Counted from the stretch's first letter, positions 8,089 through 17,586 are shown. The stretch: DNA of 46,289 bases from CAXXOK01 sp964640955 (GCA_964640955.1 CAZXJI010000023.1:1-46289), one strand, 5' to 3'. The notes: a model not told the origin generated them from the letters alone. Numbers and translations are program-made.

Positions 8089-9670
8089 CGCGCTGTCCCT
8101 GAAAGGATTGGAGAAAAATCTGGACTTCGCTTCCCTGGGCGCGGAAGCGGTGCGGTATTTTTTAAACGGCATGGATGTGCTCAAGTATCTCAGGGAGCAC
8201 CCGGACGTGGATCTGCTCATCAGCGACATTCGAATGCCGCACATCACGGGGCTGGAATTGGCTCGGGAGGCGCTCCGGCTGAATAAAATGATGAAGATCG
8301 TGCTCATCAGCGCGTACGACGATTTCGAATACGCGCAGGAGGCGCTTCGCATCGGCGTGACGGACTACGTATAAAAGCCGATCCAGTATGACGAGCTGAC
8401 CGGGACGATCCGCAAAGCCCTGCGCCAACTGGAGGAAGAGCGCGCGGTGCTGCGCAGGCTGGAGGCGGCGCAGCCGCAGCTGCGCGAACGGTTCTACCTC
8501 AACCTGGCGCACGGCAATCCCGCGCGGGTGGCGCGCGCGCTGGCCCGGGAAGCGGAGTACCTGAACGTAGCCACGGAGGGCGGCAGCTTCCTTTGCGTTG
8601 CGGTGGTGGGAGAAGAGGAGGAAAACCTGCCCGTTTCGGACGATACGGAGGTGATGCTGCTCAACGGAATGCTGCAGGCCGACGCGCTGGGAGCATGGTT
8701 CGGCGCGGCGATGGAGTGCCATCTGATTCCCGAGCAGGAGGACATGCTCGTCATTCTGCACGATGGGGCGGAGGACGCGCAGGAGACGGTCGCCAGGGTC
8801 CGTTCGCTGTGCGAACGTTTCGCGGCGGCGCACACCGGCCTGAACGCGAATCTGTATTTCGGCGTGGGCACCCCGCAGGATTCTTTGTGGAAGATCGCCG
8901 GTTCCATTGAGGCGGCGCGGCGCGCGGTCAGCCGCCGTTTTGTGTACGGCGATCAGATGGTGTTTTGCGAAACGGGGGAGAACGGGGACGTGCTTTCCTT
9001 CCTGTCGCACGTCACCGAGGCCCAGGGGCTGATCACGCAGCTTCTGCTGCATAGGGACACGGCGGCGCTTGACGAGGTGATCGACGGCCTGACGAAGGAC
9101 GCGGTGCTCAAGCTGAAGGATCAGAACCTGACGGCGCCCTATCTGGTCATATTGATGTCGGGGGTGCTGGGGCAGATTTCCCACGAGGGCCTGGATTTGA
9201 AGGAATCGGAAAACATCGTCTCCGCCCTCGCCGCCAGGGGACGGCGGCCGCTGAACGTTCATGAAATCGCCCAGCTGCTGCGTTCGTTCTGTTTAAGCGC
9301 CGTCGACGCGCTGGAGCAGTCGCAGCAGACCTACCGCCAGCAGCTGCTGGGCAGCGTCCGGGCGTATATCCGCGATCATCTGGCGGATAAGCAGCTGCGG
9401 CTGGAAACCATCGCGGATGAGGCGCATCTGGCCTATTCCCACCTAAGCCGGGTGTTCAAGCAGTCCGAAGGGATCAGCGTCAGCGAATACATTACCAACC
9501 AGCGCATCGAAAAGGCGCGGCTTCTGCTGAGGAATACGTCGGAACCCATTTCCTTCATCAGCGATCAGGTGGGGTATTCCTCCCCGTATTATTTCAGCGC
9601 CTGCTTCAAGAAAACGACCGGCCTGACGCCCAGCGAATATCGGAAAGGCGAGGAGGCCGGCGACGCGTAA
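8060..9670 (+). pseudogene. YesN-type response regulator interrupted by in-frame TAA
   Basis: The reading frame encodes a receiver domain (acidic pair Asp8/Asp9, phosphoacceptor Asp56 in LLISDIRMP, Ser84), a central region and a C-terminal AraC-type double helix-turn-helix. The TAA at 8372-8374 cuts it after GVTDYV, exactly where related proteins have a Leu before the conserved Lys-Pro. The frame then resumes at KPIQYDELTGTI and stays open to 9670. One base (TAA for TTA) explains this. The product would be a 104-residue receiver without DNA-binding domain, unless there is readthrough, internal initiation or a sequencing error. AAGGAGG precedes the start. Confidence 0.85.
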
Positions 9671-9725
9671 CGTTCGGAAAGTGAAAACGGGAAAAACAGC
9701 CGGGAGAAACAGGCGGTGTGCGGCG

Positions 9726-10775
9726 TTACGGCTGCGCGCCGCCGTTTTCGCGCGGCCGCGCGGTGCTGCCGCGGATAACGAGCCTAAAGGGAACGCGGAC
9801 GACCGGCGCGGCCGGCCCGGACGCCTCCACCGAGCACAGCAGGGTTTCTACGGCCTTTTCGCCCTGCAGTTCGGGCTGGATATCGATGGAGGTCAGCTCC
9901 GGAAGCATTCCGCGGCTGAGGTAGGAGTTGTCGCAGCTGACGACGGACAGGTCGTCCGGAATGCGCAGGTTCTGCTGCATGCAGACCTTCAATACGCCCA
10001 GCGCGACCAGATCGTTGAAGGTGATGACGGCGGTCGGGATGCGCCCGGTCGCCAGAATCTGCAGCATGCCCTGCGCGCCGGACTCCACGGTGCTGCCCGT
10101 CATCCGGGTGAAGGCCGCATCGGGCGTCAGGCCGTTTTCCGCCAGCGCGTCGCAAAAGGCATCGTACCGCAGATGAACGGTGTTCGTGTCGTCGCTGCCC
10201 CCGATGAAGGCGAGCCTGCGGTGCCCCAGCGACAGCAGGTAGCGCGTGGCCGCCAGATACCCCTCCCGGTTCTCCGGCGCGACGTAGGGCCCCGGGAAAA
10301 CGCTTACCGGCTCGTTGATGAGGACGATGGGAAGCCTGCGCTTCAGGCTTTCCATAAACTCCAGCGTTTCCCGGGTCGGCTGTTTCATGTCGATGTTGGT
10401 GGAGACCATGATCATGCCGTCCACCTGCCGCTCCATCAGCGCCAGCACCGAGTCCCGCTCGTTCTGGAAGGAAAGCGAGCTGGTCATCAGCAGGGTGTAC
10501 CCCTTCCGGCTGGCCAGCCTCTCCGCGTGCAGGTACAACGCGGCGAAATACGGGTTGCCGATGTCCTGCACCAGCATGCCCAGCATGTTGGACTGCTGGC
10601 GCACCAAGCTTCGCGCAACGGTGTTGGGGCGGTAGTGGTAATGATCGATCAACGCCTGAACGCGCTTGCGGGTGTCGTCGTTTACAAGCGGGTTTCCGGT
10701 CAGCACGCGGGAAATCGTCGCGGTGGACACGCCCGCCTCCCGTGCCAGCTGTTGCATGGTGATCTTCTTGGTCAT
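9726..10775 (-). CDS. LacI-family transcriptional repressor
   Basis: A 349-residue repressor. The N-terminal helix-turn-helix (residues 5-25) contains MQQLAREAGVSTATISRVL, and a hinge and periplasmic-binding-protein-like effector domain follow (LGMLVQDIGNPYFAALY onward). The start at 10775 follows AAGGAGG; a 33-codon upstream extension is basic, unlike the family, and runs through the promoter. It is divergent from the arabinoside operon, and both promoters carry LacI-type palindromes. It therefore probably represses itself and that operon until an imported sugar binds. It converges on the response-regulator gene across 55 bp with nothing visible in between. Confidence 0.93.
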   Translation of the reverse strand: MTKKITMQQLAREAGVSTATISRVLTGNPLVNDDTRKRVQALIDHYHYRPNTVARSLVRQQSNMLGMLVQDIGNPYFAALYLHAERLASRKGYTLLMTSSLSFQNERDSVLALMERQVDGMIMVSTNIDMKQPTRETLEFMESLKRRLPIVLINEPVSVFPGPYVAPENREGYLAATRYLLSLGHRRLAFIGGSDDTNTVHLRYDAFCDALAENGLTPDAAFTRMTGSTVESGAQGMLQILATGRIPTAVITFNDLVALGVLKVCMQQNLRIPDDLSVVSCDNSYLSRGMLPELTSIDIQPELQGEKAVETLLCSVEASGPAAPVVRVPFRLVIRGSTARPRENGGAQP

Positions 10776-10830
10776 CGATATCCTCCTTATGCGGCGCGGA
10801 TTGCGGCGCCGCGCGGACGGGTTCAACCTG

Positions 10831-10859
10831 ATTATATCATATGTAATCGTTTGCATCAA
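10831..10859 (-). promoter_or_regulatory. Predicted lacI-type gene promoter
   Basis: On the minus strand TTGATG (10859-10854) and TATAAT (10836-10831) are separated by 17 bp. The operator at 10841-10856 occupies the spacer and part of the -35, which implies autoregulation. Confidence 0.6.
10841..10856. promoter_or_regulatory. LacI-type operator O1
   Basis: ATGTAATCGTTTGCAT fits the palindrome ATGnAAnCGnTTnCAT exactly, with the central CG typical of LacI-family sites. It overlaps the repressor gene's own promoter. Confidence 0.7.
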
Positions 10860-10950
10860 TATTGAATAATTCATGGCGCAAACCGTGAATAATGGCCTTT
10901 TTAATGCACTATTTCATATTTTTGCTAACCTTATTGGATAAAATATGTTG

Positions 10951-10966
10951 ATGTAATCGTTGACAT
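10951..10966. promoter_or_regulatory. LacI-type operator O2
   Basis: ATGTAATCGTTGACAT shares its first 11 bases with O1 and departs from the palindrome at one arm position. It is centred 110 bp from O1 and covers the -35 box of the arabinoside operon promoter. Confidence 0.65.
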
Positions 10967-10988
10967 TCGTACTTAGCTATGCTACACT
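10960..10988 (+). promoter_or_regulatory. Predicted promoter of the arabinoside operon
   Basis: TTGACA at 10960-10965 and TACACT at 10983-10988, spacer 17 bp. Transcription from here would give a leader of about 285 nt. The leader is GC-rich and contains the perfect 14-bp palindrome CATGAACGTTCATG at 11142-11155. I see no recognised riboswitch in it. Confidence 0.65.
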
Positions 10989-11279
10989 CATCGTATCGAA
11001 AGCGCAAACCCGGGCGCAAAGCGCGGCCCGCGGTGCGGCGCAACCATACGACGGCGGGGCGGACCGCAGGCAGATAACCGTCTTTACGCAAACCGCCTGC
11101 CACGGAGCAAGGAGGGGATTTCGCTCGGAGAATTGCCCTTACATGAACGTTCATGCTGACGCGCGGCGCGAAGGGGCACCGCGGCCGGGCTCGCCGCGAT
11201 CCCCCGGAATGCCGTTGCCGCGCCCGCAACCCCGGCGCACGCGCGCGTGCGCTCCAACAAAAAAAGGAGGAAACCCGAC

Positions 11280-12596
11280 ATGAAAAAGGCACTCGCACTC
11301 ATCCTGACGCTGGCCCTGTGCGCAACCGTATGCTGCACGACCGCTTTCGCCTCCGACACCCATGGGGACATTACCGTTACGTTCTGGAATGCGTGGACCG
11401 GTTCGGACGGCGACTACCTCACGGCGCTGGTGGACCAGTTCAACGCGGAGAACCCGTACGGCATCACCGTGGATATGACGATCACCGGCAGCTTTACCGA
11501 AATGATGCAGACCGGCCTGCCGACCGGACAGGCCGCGGACCTGGTGCTGGACGGCGTGAACGGCATCAACACCTACGACGGGTATTACCGCACCATGGAC
11601 GACCTGTGGGAGAACACCGCCCTGCGGAAGGACGGCTTCCTCAACTGCTATCTGGACGGCTGCTACAAGGACGGAAGCTTATACGGCATCCCCTTCCAGA
11701 TCTCCACGTTCTTCCTGTACTGGAACAAGGATCTGTTCACGGCCGCGGGGCTGGACCCCGAAGCTCCCCCCACGACGTTCACGCAGTGGACCGAATACGC
11801 CGACAAGATCACCGATCCCGACAACAAAATCTACGGCTCCGGCCTGTTCTACTGCTACAACGGGCAGAACACCTCCGTTCTGCAGCGCTTCGGCGGCCTG
11901 TACGTGTCGGAGACGGACGGCAAATACAGCGTCAACCTCGCCGGCAATCAGGGGCTGATCGACGGGCTGAACTGGATGTACGACCTGTATGCCACCGGCA
12001 ACAACCCCTATGAGAAGGATATCGATTCCATGATGCGCGCCGGGCAGATCGGCATCATGGTCAACGGCGGCTGGCTGAAAGCCGGGCTGGACGAATCCGG
12101 CGTCAACTACGGCATGGCCAAAATCCCCGTAGTGGAAGGCGACGATATCAACAACTACGCCCTGGGCGACGAAGCCTGCTTCTTCATTACCACCTCCGCG
12201 GACGACGACGAAGCCTGGGCCTGCGAGAAGTTCATCGAATGGTGGTTTACCGGCGTGGAAGGCACCGACGTGCAGGATACCGCCAACACCGGCTGGTCGC
12301 TGAACATGGGCTATGTGGGTTCCTATATCCCCACCATCGAATGCGACGCCTACCAGAATAACGAGCTGCTCTCCACCCTCTCCGTTTCGCCCGATTCCGA
12401 CGCCCAGACCGTGATGTTCTGCCCCAGCCTGAGCCTGGTATATGCGGACGTTACGGACTCCAACACCAACATGGTCGAGGAATGGATTATGAGCGACGGC
12501 AGCGAGGAAACGCTCACCGACATGCTGGCGACCTACCAGCAGGATCTGGAAGATTCGGTCATCGAACACTACGGCGAGGACGCCCTGGCCAAGTAA
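11280..12596 (+). CDS. Extracellular sugar-binding protein
   Basis: A 438-residue substrate-binding protein of the family 1 type, likely for arabino-oligosaccharides given the GH51 and GH43 genes downstream. The signal peptide (about residues 1-25) ends TTAFA before SDTHGD. Cysteines occur in it (LCATVCC) but none is in a proper lipobox. The mature protein starts with the typical ITVTFWNAWTGSDGDYL strand and continues with VNGGWLKAGL. The ATG follows AAAAAGGAGG by 9 bases. It is the first gene of the operon controlled by the divergent LacI repressor. Confidence 0.94.
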   Translation: MKKALALILTLALCATVCCTTAFASDTHGDITVTFWNAWTGSDGDYLTALVDQFNAENPYGITVDMTITGSFTEMMQTGLPTGQAADLVLDGVNGINTYDGYYRTMDDLWENTALRKDGFLNCYLDGCYKDGSLYGIPFQISTFFLYWNKDLFTAAGLDPEAPPTTFTQWTEYADKITDPDNKIYGSGLFYCYNGQNTSVLQRFGGLYVSETDGKYSVNLAGNQGLIDGLNWMYDLYATGNNPYEKDIDSMMRAGQIGIMVNGGWLKAGLDESGVNYGMAKIPVVEGDDINNYALGDEACFFITTSADDDEAWACEKFIEWWFTGVEGTDVQDTANTGWSLNMGYVGSYIPTIECDAYQNNELLSTLSVSPDSDAQTVMFCPSLSLVYADVTDSNTNMVEEWIMSDGSEETLTDMLATYQQDLEDSVIEHYGEDALAK

Positions 12597-12606
12597 ACCG
12601 ACGGTT

Positions 12607-12645
12607 GGTTTCCGGGGTGCCGCACGCGGCGGCATCCCGGAAACC
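12607..12645 (+). terminator. Intercistronic hairpin after binding-protein gene
   Basis: A 16-bp stem (12607-12622 with 12630-12645, one G-U pair) and 7-nt loop. No T run follows. It resembles the stabilising or attenuating stem-loops often found between binding-protein and permease genes. Confidence 0.65.
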
Positions 12646-12680
12646 TCCACGGGCCGCCCGGCGAAAGAAAGGAAACCGAC

Positions 12681-13577
12681 ATGCAGACGATGAGAAGACT
12701 AGGCGCCTACTGGAACAAGCCCCGCCGCGCGGCGTACCTGTTCATCACCCCGGCCGGCGGCCTTTTAATTCTCTTTTGCGTGCTTCCGCTGCTCGCTTCG
12801 TTTCTCATCAGCACCCTGGACATGGGCGTCAACTTCGGCGCCGCGAAATTCGTGGGCATTGATAACTATGTAAAGGCTTTTGCGGATCGGAAGTTTATCC
12901 AGAGCATTCTGGTCAATTTTAGATTTACGCTCGTCGAGGTGCCGCTGCAGATGATCATCGGGTTGGCGCTTTCGGCGGTACTGACGAAGAACACGTTCGT
13001 CAATAAGATGTTTCGAAGCATCTACTTTTTCCCGGTGGTCATTTCCGCCGTCGCCGTCGGCATCACGTGGCAGCTGGTGCTGCATTCCAACGTGGGCCTG
13101 TTCACCTACTGGCTGGAACGCCTGCAGGTGACCGACATCAACCTGCTCAATACCAAGGGCACCGCGCTGGGCGTGGTGGTGTTCGTCTCCATCTGGAAAA
13201 CCTTCGGCATATCCACCATCATTCTGGTGGCGGCGATGCAGAACGTGCCCGGCGATCTGTACGAGGCCGCCGATCTGGACGGGGCGGGCAAAATTCGCCA
13301 GTTCTTCGCGGTGACGCTGCCCGACATCATGCCGGCGTTCTGGTTTTTGCTGATGACGCGGGTGATCGGCTCGCTGCAGGTGTTCGACATCATTTACACC
13401 CTCACGGGCGGCGGACCCGCGCGGTCCACCACGACGACGGTGGTGTACATCTACGAAGTGGCCTTCAACAAGCTTAACAAGATGGGTTACGCCACGGCGA
13501 TGTCGGAGATATTGTTCGTTATCATCATGCTGATTACCGTGGTGGAGTACTTCATTATGTCCAAAACGTCGGACTGA
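12681..13577 (+). CDS. ABC sugar permease, MalF/UgpA type
   Basis: A 298-residue membrane protein with six predicted membrane segments and the EAA loop EAADLDGAGKIRQFFAVTLP. It ends with the common TGGGPARSTTTTVVYIYEVAF region of the family. GAAAGGAAAC precedes the ATG. It forms the heterodimeric channel with the next gene product, whose start is 15 bp past its stop, and receives sugar from the binding protein encoded upstream. Confidence 0.94.
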   Translation: MQTMRRLGAYWNKPRRAAYLFITPAGGLLILFCVLPLLASFLISTLDMGVNFGAAKFVGIDNYVKAFADRKFIQSILVNFRFTLVEVPLQMIIGLALSAVLTKNTFVNKMFRSIYFFPVVISAVAVGITWQLVLHSNVGLFTYWLERLQVTDINLLNTKGTALGVVVFVSIWKTFGISTIILVAAMQNVPGDLYEAADLDGAGKIRQFFAVTLPDIMPAFWFLLMTRVIGSLQVFDIIYTLTGGGPARSTTTTVVYIYEVAFNKLNKMGYATAMSEILFVIIMLITVVEYFIMSKTSD

Positions 13578-13591
13578 GGGAGGAGAAAGCC

Positions 13592-14431
13592 GTGAAAAAA
13601 GGTCGAACGCTCTCCCGCAGGCTCGCGTACGGGCCGCTGTTTTTTCTGCTCTGCCTGCTGGCCTTCGTGATGCTCGCGCCCGTGGTGTGGATGCTGCTGA
13701 GCGCCGTGAAGGCGGACAGCGAGATCATTTCTTGGCCGCCGACGTTTCTCCCGCGGTTTCTGACGCTGGAAAACTGGGAAACCGTGAAAAGCCGGATCCC
13801 GATCGGCACCTATATCCAGAATTCGCTGGTCTACTCCGTAGGCACCACGCTTCCCGCCATGTTGATCAACTCTCTGGCGGGCTTCGCCTTCGCGCGCATG
13901 CGTTTTCGCGGCAAGGACGTGTTGTTCATGCTTTTCCTGGCCACGATGATGATTCCGTTTCAGGTCATCATGGTGCCCCTGTATCTGGAAGTCTACGCGC
14001 TGGGCTGGCTGAACGAATACGCGGGGCTCATCGTGCCCAAGATTGCCGCCGCCTACTGGATTTTCCTGTGCCGCTCGGCGTTTGAAGGGCTGCCCAAGGA
14101 GCTGGAGGATGCCGGCCGGGTGGACGGGGTATCCGAATTCGGCATCTACGGGCGCATCATGCTGCCGCTGGTAAAACCCGCGATGGTTACGGTGCTGCTG
14201 CTGAGCATTAACAACTGCTGGAACGACCTGCTCTGGCCGATGATCGTGGCCAATACGTCGGCCATGCGGACGTTGTCCAACGGCCTGGCGATGTTCATCG
14301 GCAGCAAAACGGCGGAGTACGGCGCGGCGTTCTTCTGCGCGGCGATCTCCATGCTGCCCATGCTGATCCTGTACATTTTCGGTCAGCGCTATTTCGTGGC
14401 CGGGCAGGCCAGCGCGGGCATCAAAGGATAA
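13592..14431 (+). CDS. ABC sugar permease, MalG type
   Basis: A 279-residue membrane permease with the EAA-type loop DAGRVDGVSEFGIYGRIMLP; the usual Glu-Ser/Ala-Ala is altered to Asp-Ala-Gly, which some MalG proteins show. Translation starts at a GTG behind GGGAGGAG. It is the second half of the arabinoside transporter. The glycosidase genes follow 33 bp later in the same operon. Confidence 0.93.
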   Translation: MKKGRTLSRRLAYGPLFFLLCLLAFVMLAPVVWMLLSAVKADSEIISWPPTFLPRFLTLENWETVKSRIPIGTYIQNSLVYSVGTTLPAMLINSLAGFAFARMRFRGKDVLFMLFLATMMIPFQVIMVPLYLEVYALGWLNEYAGLIVPKIAAAYWIFLCRSAFEGLPKELEDAGRVDGVSEFGIYGRIMLPLVKPAMVTVLLLSINNCWNDLLWPMIVANTSAMRTLSNGLAMFIGSKTAEYGAAFFCAAISMLPMLILYIFGQRYFVAGQASAGIKG

Positions 14432-14464
14432 ACGCAAACGCATACAGGCGAAAGAGGGATCGGA

Positions 14465-15991
14465 ATGAACACGGGAAAAATGATCTGGGACAGGGATTTT
14501 ACGATCGGCACGGTTTCCCGGCGGATCGCCGGTTCGTTTGTGGAGCATCTGGGGCACTGCCTCTACGGCGGGGTCTACCAGCCGTCCAACCCCGAGGCGG
14601 ATGCGGCGGGGTTCCGAAACGACGTCAAGGCGCTGATCCGGGAACTGGGCGTGACGGTGATCCGCTATCCGGGCGGCAACTTTGTTTCCGGATACAACTG
14701 GAAGGACGGCATCGGCGACCGGCGGCGGCGGCCCGCGCGGCGGGAGCTGGCCTGGGGCGTTACGGAAACCAACGAGGTCGGCATCGACGAATTTTCCGCC
14801 TACCTCAGGGAGCTCGGAGTGGAGCTGATGCTGTCAGCCAACCTCGGCACGGGAACGCCGAAGGAGGCGGGCGAGCTGATTGAGTACTGCAACGTGCGCG
14901 GCGGCACGGCCTGGAGCGACCTGCGCCGGCAAAACGGATGCGAGCAGCCCTACGGCGTCGGGCTGTTATGCCTGGGCAACGAGATGGACGGGGATTGGCA
15001 GATATGCGCCCACACGCCGCAGGAATACGCGCGGCTGTGCCGGGAAGCCGCCAAGATTGTGAAATGGACGGACCCCGCGGTGGAAACCGTCGCCTGCGGC
15101 AGCTGCACCGACGAGATCGGCCATCGAACGTTCGGCACATGGGACCGCGCGGTGCTCGAAGAGGCCTACGACGTCGTCGATTACCTTTCGCTTCACCGTT
15201 ATTACAATTACAACCCCGGTAAACAGCTCGCCTACCCGATGCACGACAATCCCACCGACATTCCGTATTTCTTCACCGATCTGGAACAGTTTCTGGAGAC
15301 GATCATCGGCGTGTGCGACGCGGTGAAGGGCGTGCGCCGAAGCGAGCGGACCGTGCACCTCTCCTTCGACGAGTGGGGAGTCATCACGGAGACCGGCGCC
15401 ATGCCCGGCCTGCCCGAGCAGGAATTCGGGTATGCGAATTTCTCCCAGATGGATGCGGTAATCTACGGAGGGCTGTTGTGCGTGTTCCTCAACCACGCGG
15501 ACCGGGTGAAGATCGCCTGCCAGTCGCTGCTGGTCAACGAAGGCGGCATGATCACCGCGGATCCGTCCGGCCGCGCCATTCGTCAGGCGACCTTTTATCC
15601 CTTCCGGGACGTGGCGCGCTACGCGCCCGGAGCCGTTGCGTTGCGCGGCGTGGCGGCGCTGCCGAAACAGGCGACCGACCACCACGGCGAACAGCCGAGT
15701 GTGCGGACGGCGTGCGTGTACGACCCCGAAAAGAAGGAGATCACCGTTTTCATTGCCAATCTCGACCGGGAAAACGGGGTGACGCTCTCGCTGGACCTGC
15801 GCTCCTTCGGGCCGCTGGAGGCGCTTGAGGGCAGCGAACTGTATACCGCGGACTGCTGGGCCCGCAACACCTTCGAAGCGGAGTACCGGGTGGCGCCGGT
15901 CGGCAGGCTCTCCCCCGCGCCGACGGGCGGCCGGGCGTCGGCCGTGCTGAAACCCCATTCCTGGAACGTGCTTCGCTACCGCGAGACCTGA
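14465..15991 (+). CDS. abfA: GH51 alpha-L-arabinofuranosidase
   Basis: A 508-residue cytoplasmic retaining enzyme that removes terminal alpha-L-arabinofuranose from arabinan or arabinoxylan oligosaccharides. The (beta/alpha)8 core runs to about residue 310 and a C-terminal beta-sandwich follows. Glu173 in CLGNEMDG matches the acid/base and Glu303 in LSFDEWGV the nucleophile. IRYPGGNFVSGYNWKDGIG is the typical substrate-pocket stretch. Length and absence of a signal peptide match intracellular GH51 enzymes. It sits after the transporter and before the YesL and GH43 genes in the LacI-linked operon. Confidence 0.95.
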   Translation: MNTGKMIWDRDFTIGTVSRRIAGSFVEHLGHCLYGGVYQPSNPEADAAGFRNDVKALIRELGVTVIRYPGGNFVSGYNWKDGIGDRRRRPARRELAWGVTETNEVGIDEFSAYLRELGVELMLSANLGTGTPKEAGELIEYCNVRGGTAWSDLRRQNGCEQPYGVGLLCLGNEMDGDWQICAHTPQEYARLCREAAKIVKWTDPAVETVACGSCTDEIGHRTFGTWDRAVLEEAYDVVDYLSLHRYYNYNPGKQLAYPMHDNPTDIPYFFTDLEQFLETIIGVCDAVKGVRRSERTVHLSFDEWGVITETGAMPGLPEQEFGYANFSQMDAVIYGGLLCVFLNHADRVKIACQSLLVNEGGMITADPSGRAIRQATFYPFRDVARYAPGAVALRGVAALPKQATDHHGEQPSVRTACVYDPEKKEITVFIANLDRENGVTLSLDLRSFGPLEALEGSELYTADCWARNTFEAEYRVAPVGRLSPAPTGGRASAVLKPHSWNVLRYRET

Positions 15992-16014
15992 AGCGAACAA
16001 GGGAGGCGACCTCC

Positions 16015-16623
16015 GTGGACGGGTATATGGACGGCATGCTGTGGCGCGTGATGTGGAAAATCGTCGACTGTGTGGAGCTGACGTTTCTCTGGATCGCTTT
16101 CAGCCTGCCGGTGTTCACCGTCGGGGCTTCGACGACGGCGCTGTACGCCTGCGCCCTGAACGTCGCCGCGGGCCGGGAAGGCACGCTGCACCGGGATTAC
16201 TGGCAGGCCTTCCGCAGGTATTTTAGGCGGGCGACCGCCGCGTGGCTCGTGGCGGCCGCGCTGATTGCGCTGGGGCTGGCCGACGCTTATCTGTGCCTCA
16301 AATGGGACAGCGTGCTGGCCCGGGGCATCCTCGGCGCGTTGATGGTGATCGCCGTTGCGCTGACGATGATCCTTCTGTATCTGCCGGCGCTGATGACGCG
16401 CCGCGAAGAATCTCTGCCGCGCCTTGCCGTGATGGCGTTTTATCTGGCGGCGCGGTATTTTCCGGTGACGATCGGCATGCTGGGCGCTTGGGTTGCCGTG
16501 GTGATGGCCGCGCTGGGCATTTCCAACGTGTTCTGGGCGCTGAGCGCGGGGTTGGGCGCGCTGCTGTGCGCGTACATGCTGCTTCCCGTGTTCCGGGCCA
16601 GAGGGCTCGAAGCCGACGACTGA
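16015..16623 (+). CDS. YesL/DUF624 family membrane protein
   Basis: A 202-residue integral membrane protein with five or six hydrophobic segments. The N-terminal pattern (MDGMLWRVMWKIVDCVELT, then LWIAFSLPVFTVGASTTAL) is typical of DUF624. Family members are repeatedly encoded in sugar ABC operons next to YesM/YesN systems; their biochemical role is not established. Translation begins at GTG after GGGAGG. It lies 23 bp after the GH51 gene and 12 bp before the GH43 gene, so it is co-transcribed with them. Confidence 0.88.
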   Translation: MDGYMDGMLWRVMWKIVDCVELTFLWIAFSLPVFTVGASTTALYACALNVAAGREGTLHRDYWQAFRRYFRRATAAWLVAAALIALGLADAYLCLKWDSVLARGILGALMVIAVALTMILLYLPALMTRREESLPRLAVMAFYLAARYFPVTIGMLGAWVAVVMAALGISNVFWALSAGLGALLCAYMLLPVFRARGLEADD

Positions 16624-16635
16624 GGAGGAACGAAC

Positions 16636-17586
16636 TTGACCGACGATCAACGCGTCTGGATCCGCGAACGCGCCGATCCGTACGTGTACCGGCAGACGGA
16701 CGGAACCTACTACTTCACGGCGTCCGTACCGGCGTACGACCGCATCGTTCTGCGGCGCGCGAACGAACTGGCGGCGCTGGCCGACGCGCCGGAAACGGTC
16801 GTCTGGCGCAGGCACGCGTCGGGCCCGATGAGCTGCCACATCTGGGCGCCGGAACTGCACCGGATCGACGGGAAATGGTACCTGTATTTCTCCGCGGGCC
16901 ACAGCGAGGACATCTGGCGTATCCGCCCGTACGTGCTGGTCTGCGAAGGGGACGATCCCCTGACGTGCCGATGGCGGGAACTGGGCCCTCTGCGGAGCGC
17001 CGAGGAGGACGCGTTCTCCTTCCGCGCGTTTTCGCTGGACGCCACGGTGTTTGCGCACCGCGGCCGGCGCTACTGCGTCTGGGCGGAGAAAGTCGGCGTG
17101 GGCAGGCAGATTTCCAACCTCTACATCGCCGAAATGGCAGCGCCCGACCGGATGAAAACCGCGCAGGTCATGCTCTCGACGCCGGATTACGCCTGGGAAC
17201 GGGTCGGCTTCTGGGTCAACGAAGGCCCCGCTTTCGTCCGCCACGGGGAGCGGGTGTTCCTCACCTACTCCGCCAGCGACACCGGCACCGCCTACTGCGT
17301 GGGCATGCTTTCCGCAAACGGGGACGCGAACCTGCTCGACCCGGCCAGCTGGACCAAATCGCGCGTGCCGGTGCTTGCCGGCAGCGAGGCGCTGGGCGTA
17401 TACGGCCCTGGGCACAACACGTTTACGACCGATGCGTCGGGCAACGACATTATGGTGTTCCACGCCCGCACGGCGCCGGAAACCGGCGGCAATCCCCTGT
17501 ACGACTCCGGCCGCCACGCCATGCTGCTGCGCGTACGCTGGAGTGCGGCGGGCGAGCCGGTTTTCAGCCTGAACGACCGCCCGTAG
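16636..17586 (+). CDS. GH43-family arabinofuranosidase/arabinosidase
   Basis: A 316-residue five-bladed beta-propeller enzyme of the inverting GH43 family, without signal peptide. Asp14 (ADPYV) is the predicted base, Asp135 (SLDATVF) the pKa modulator and Glu196 (VNEGPAF) the acid; HIWAPELHRIDGKWYLYFSAG is the blade-2 signature. The company of GH51 suggests exo-acting arabinofuranosidase activity on imported oligosaccharides; xylosidase activity cannot be excluded. The start is a TTG behind GAGGAGGAACGAAC, since no ATG fits. It is the last gene of the operon, before a strong hairpin. Confidence 0.9.
   Translation: MTDDQRVWIRERADPYVYRQTDGTYYFTASVPAYDRIVLRRANELAALADAPETVVWRRHASGPMSCHIWAPELHRIDGKWYLYFSAGHSEDIWRIRPYVLVCEGDDPLTCRWRELGPLRSAEEDAFSFRAFSLDATVFAHRGRRYCVWAEKVGVGRQISNLYIAEMAAPDRMKTAQVMLSTPDYAWERVGFWVNEGPAFVRHGERVFLTYSASDTGTAYCVGMLSANGDANLLDPASWTKSRVPVLAGSEALGVYGPGHNTFTTDASGNDIMVFHARTAPETGGNPLYDSGRHAMLLRVRWSAAGEPVFSLNDRP

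Noticed and set aside
8447..9670. The 3' part of the regulator as an independent AraC-type gene
   Set aside because: It is in the same frame as the receiver with only a TAA between, it lacks a start with a ribosome site, and its first residues continue the receiver's last helix.
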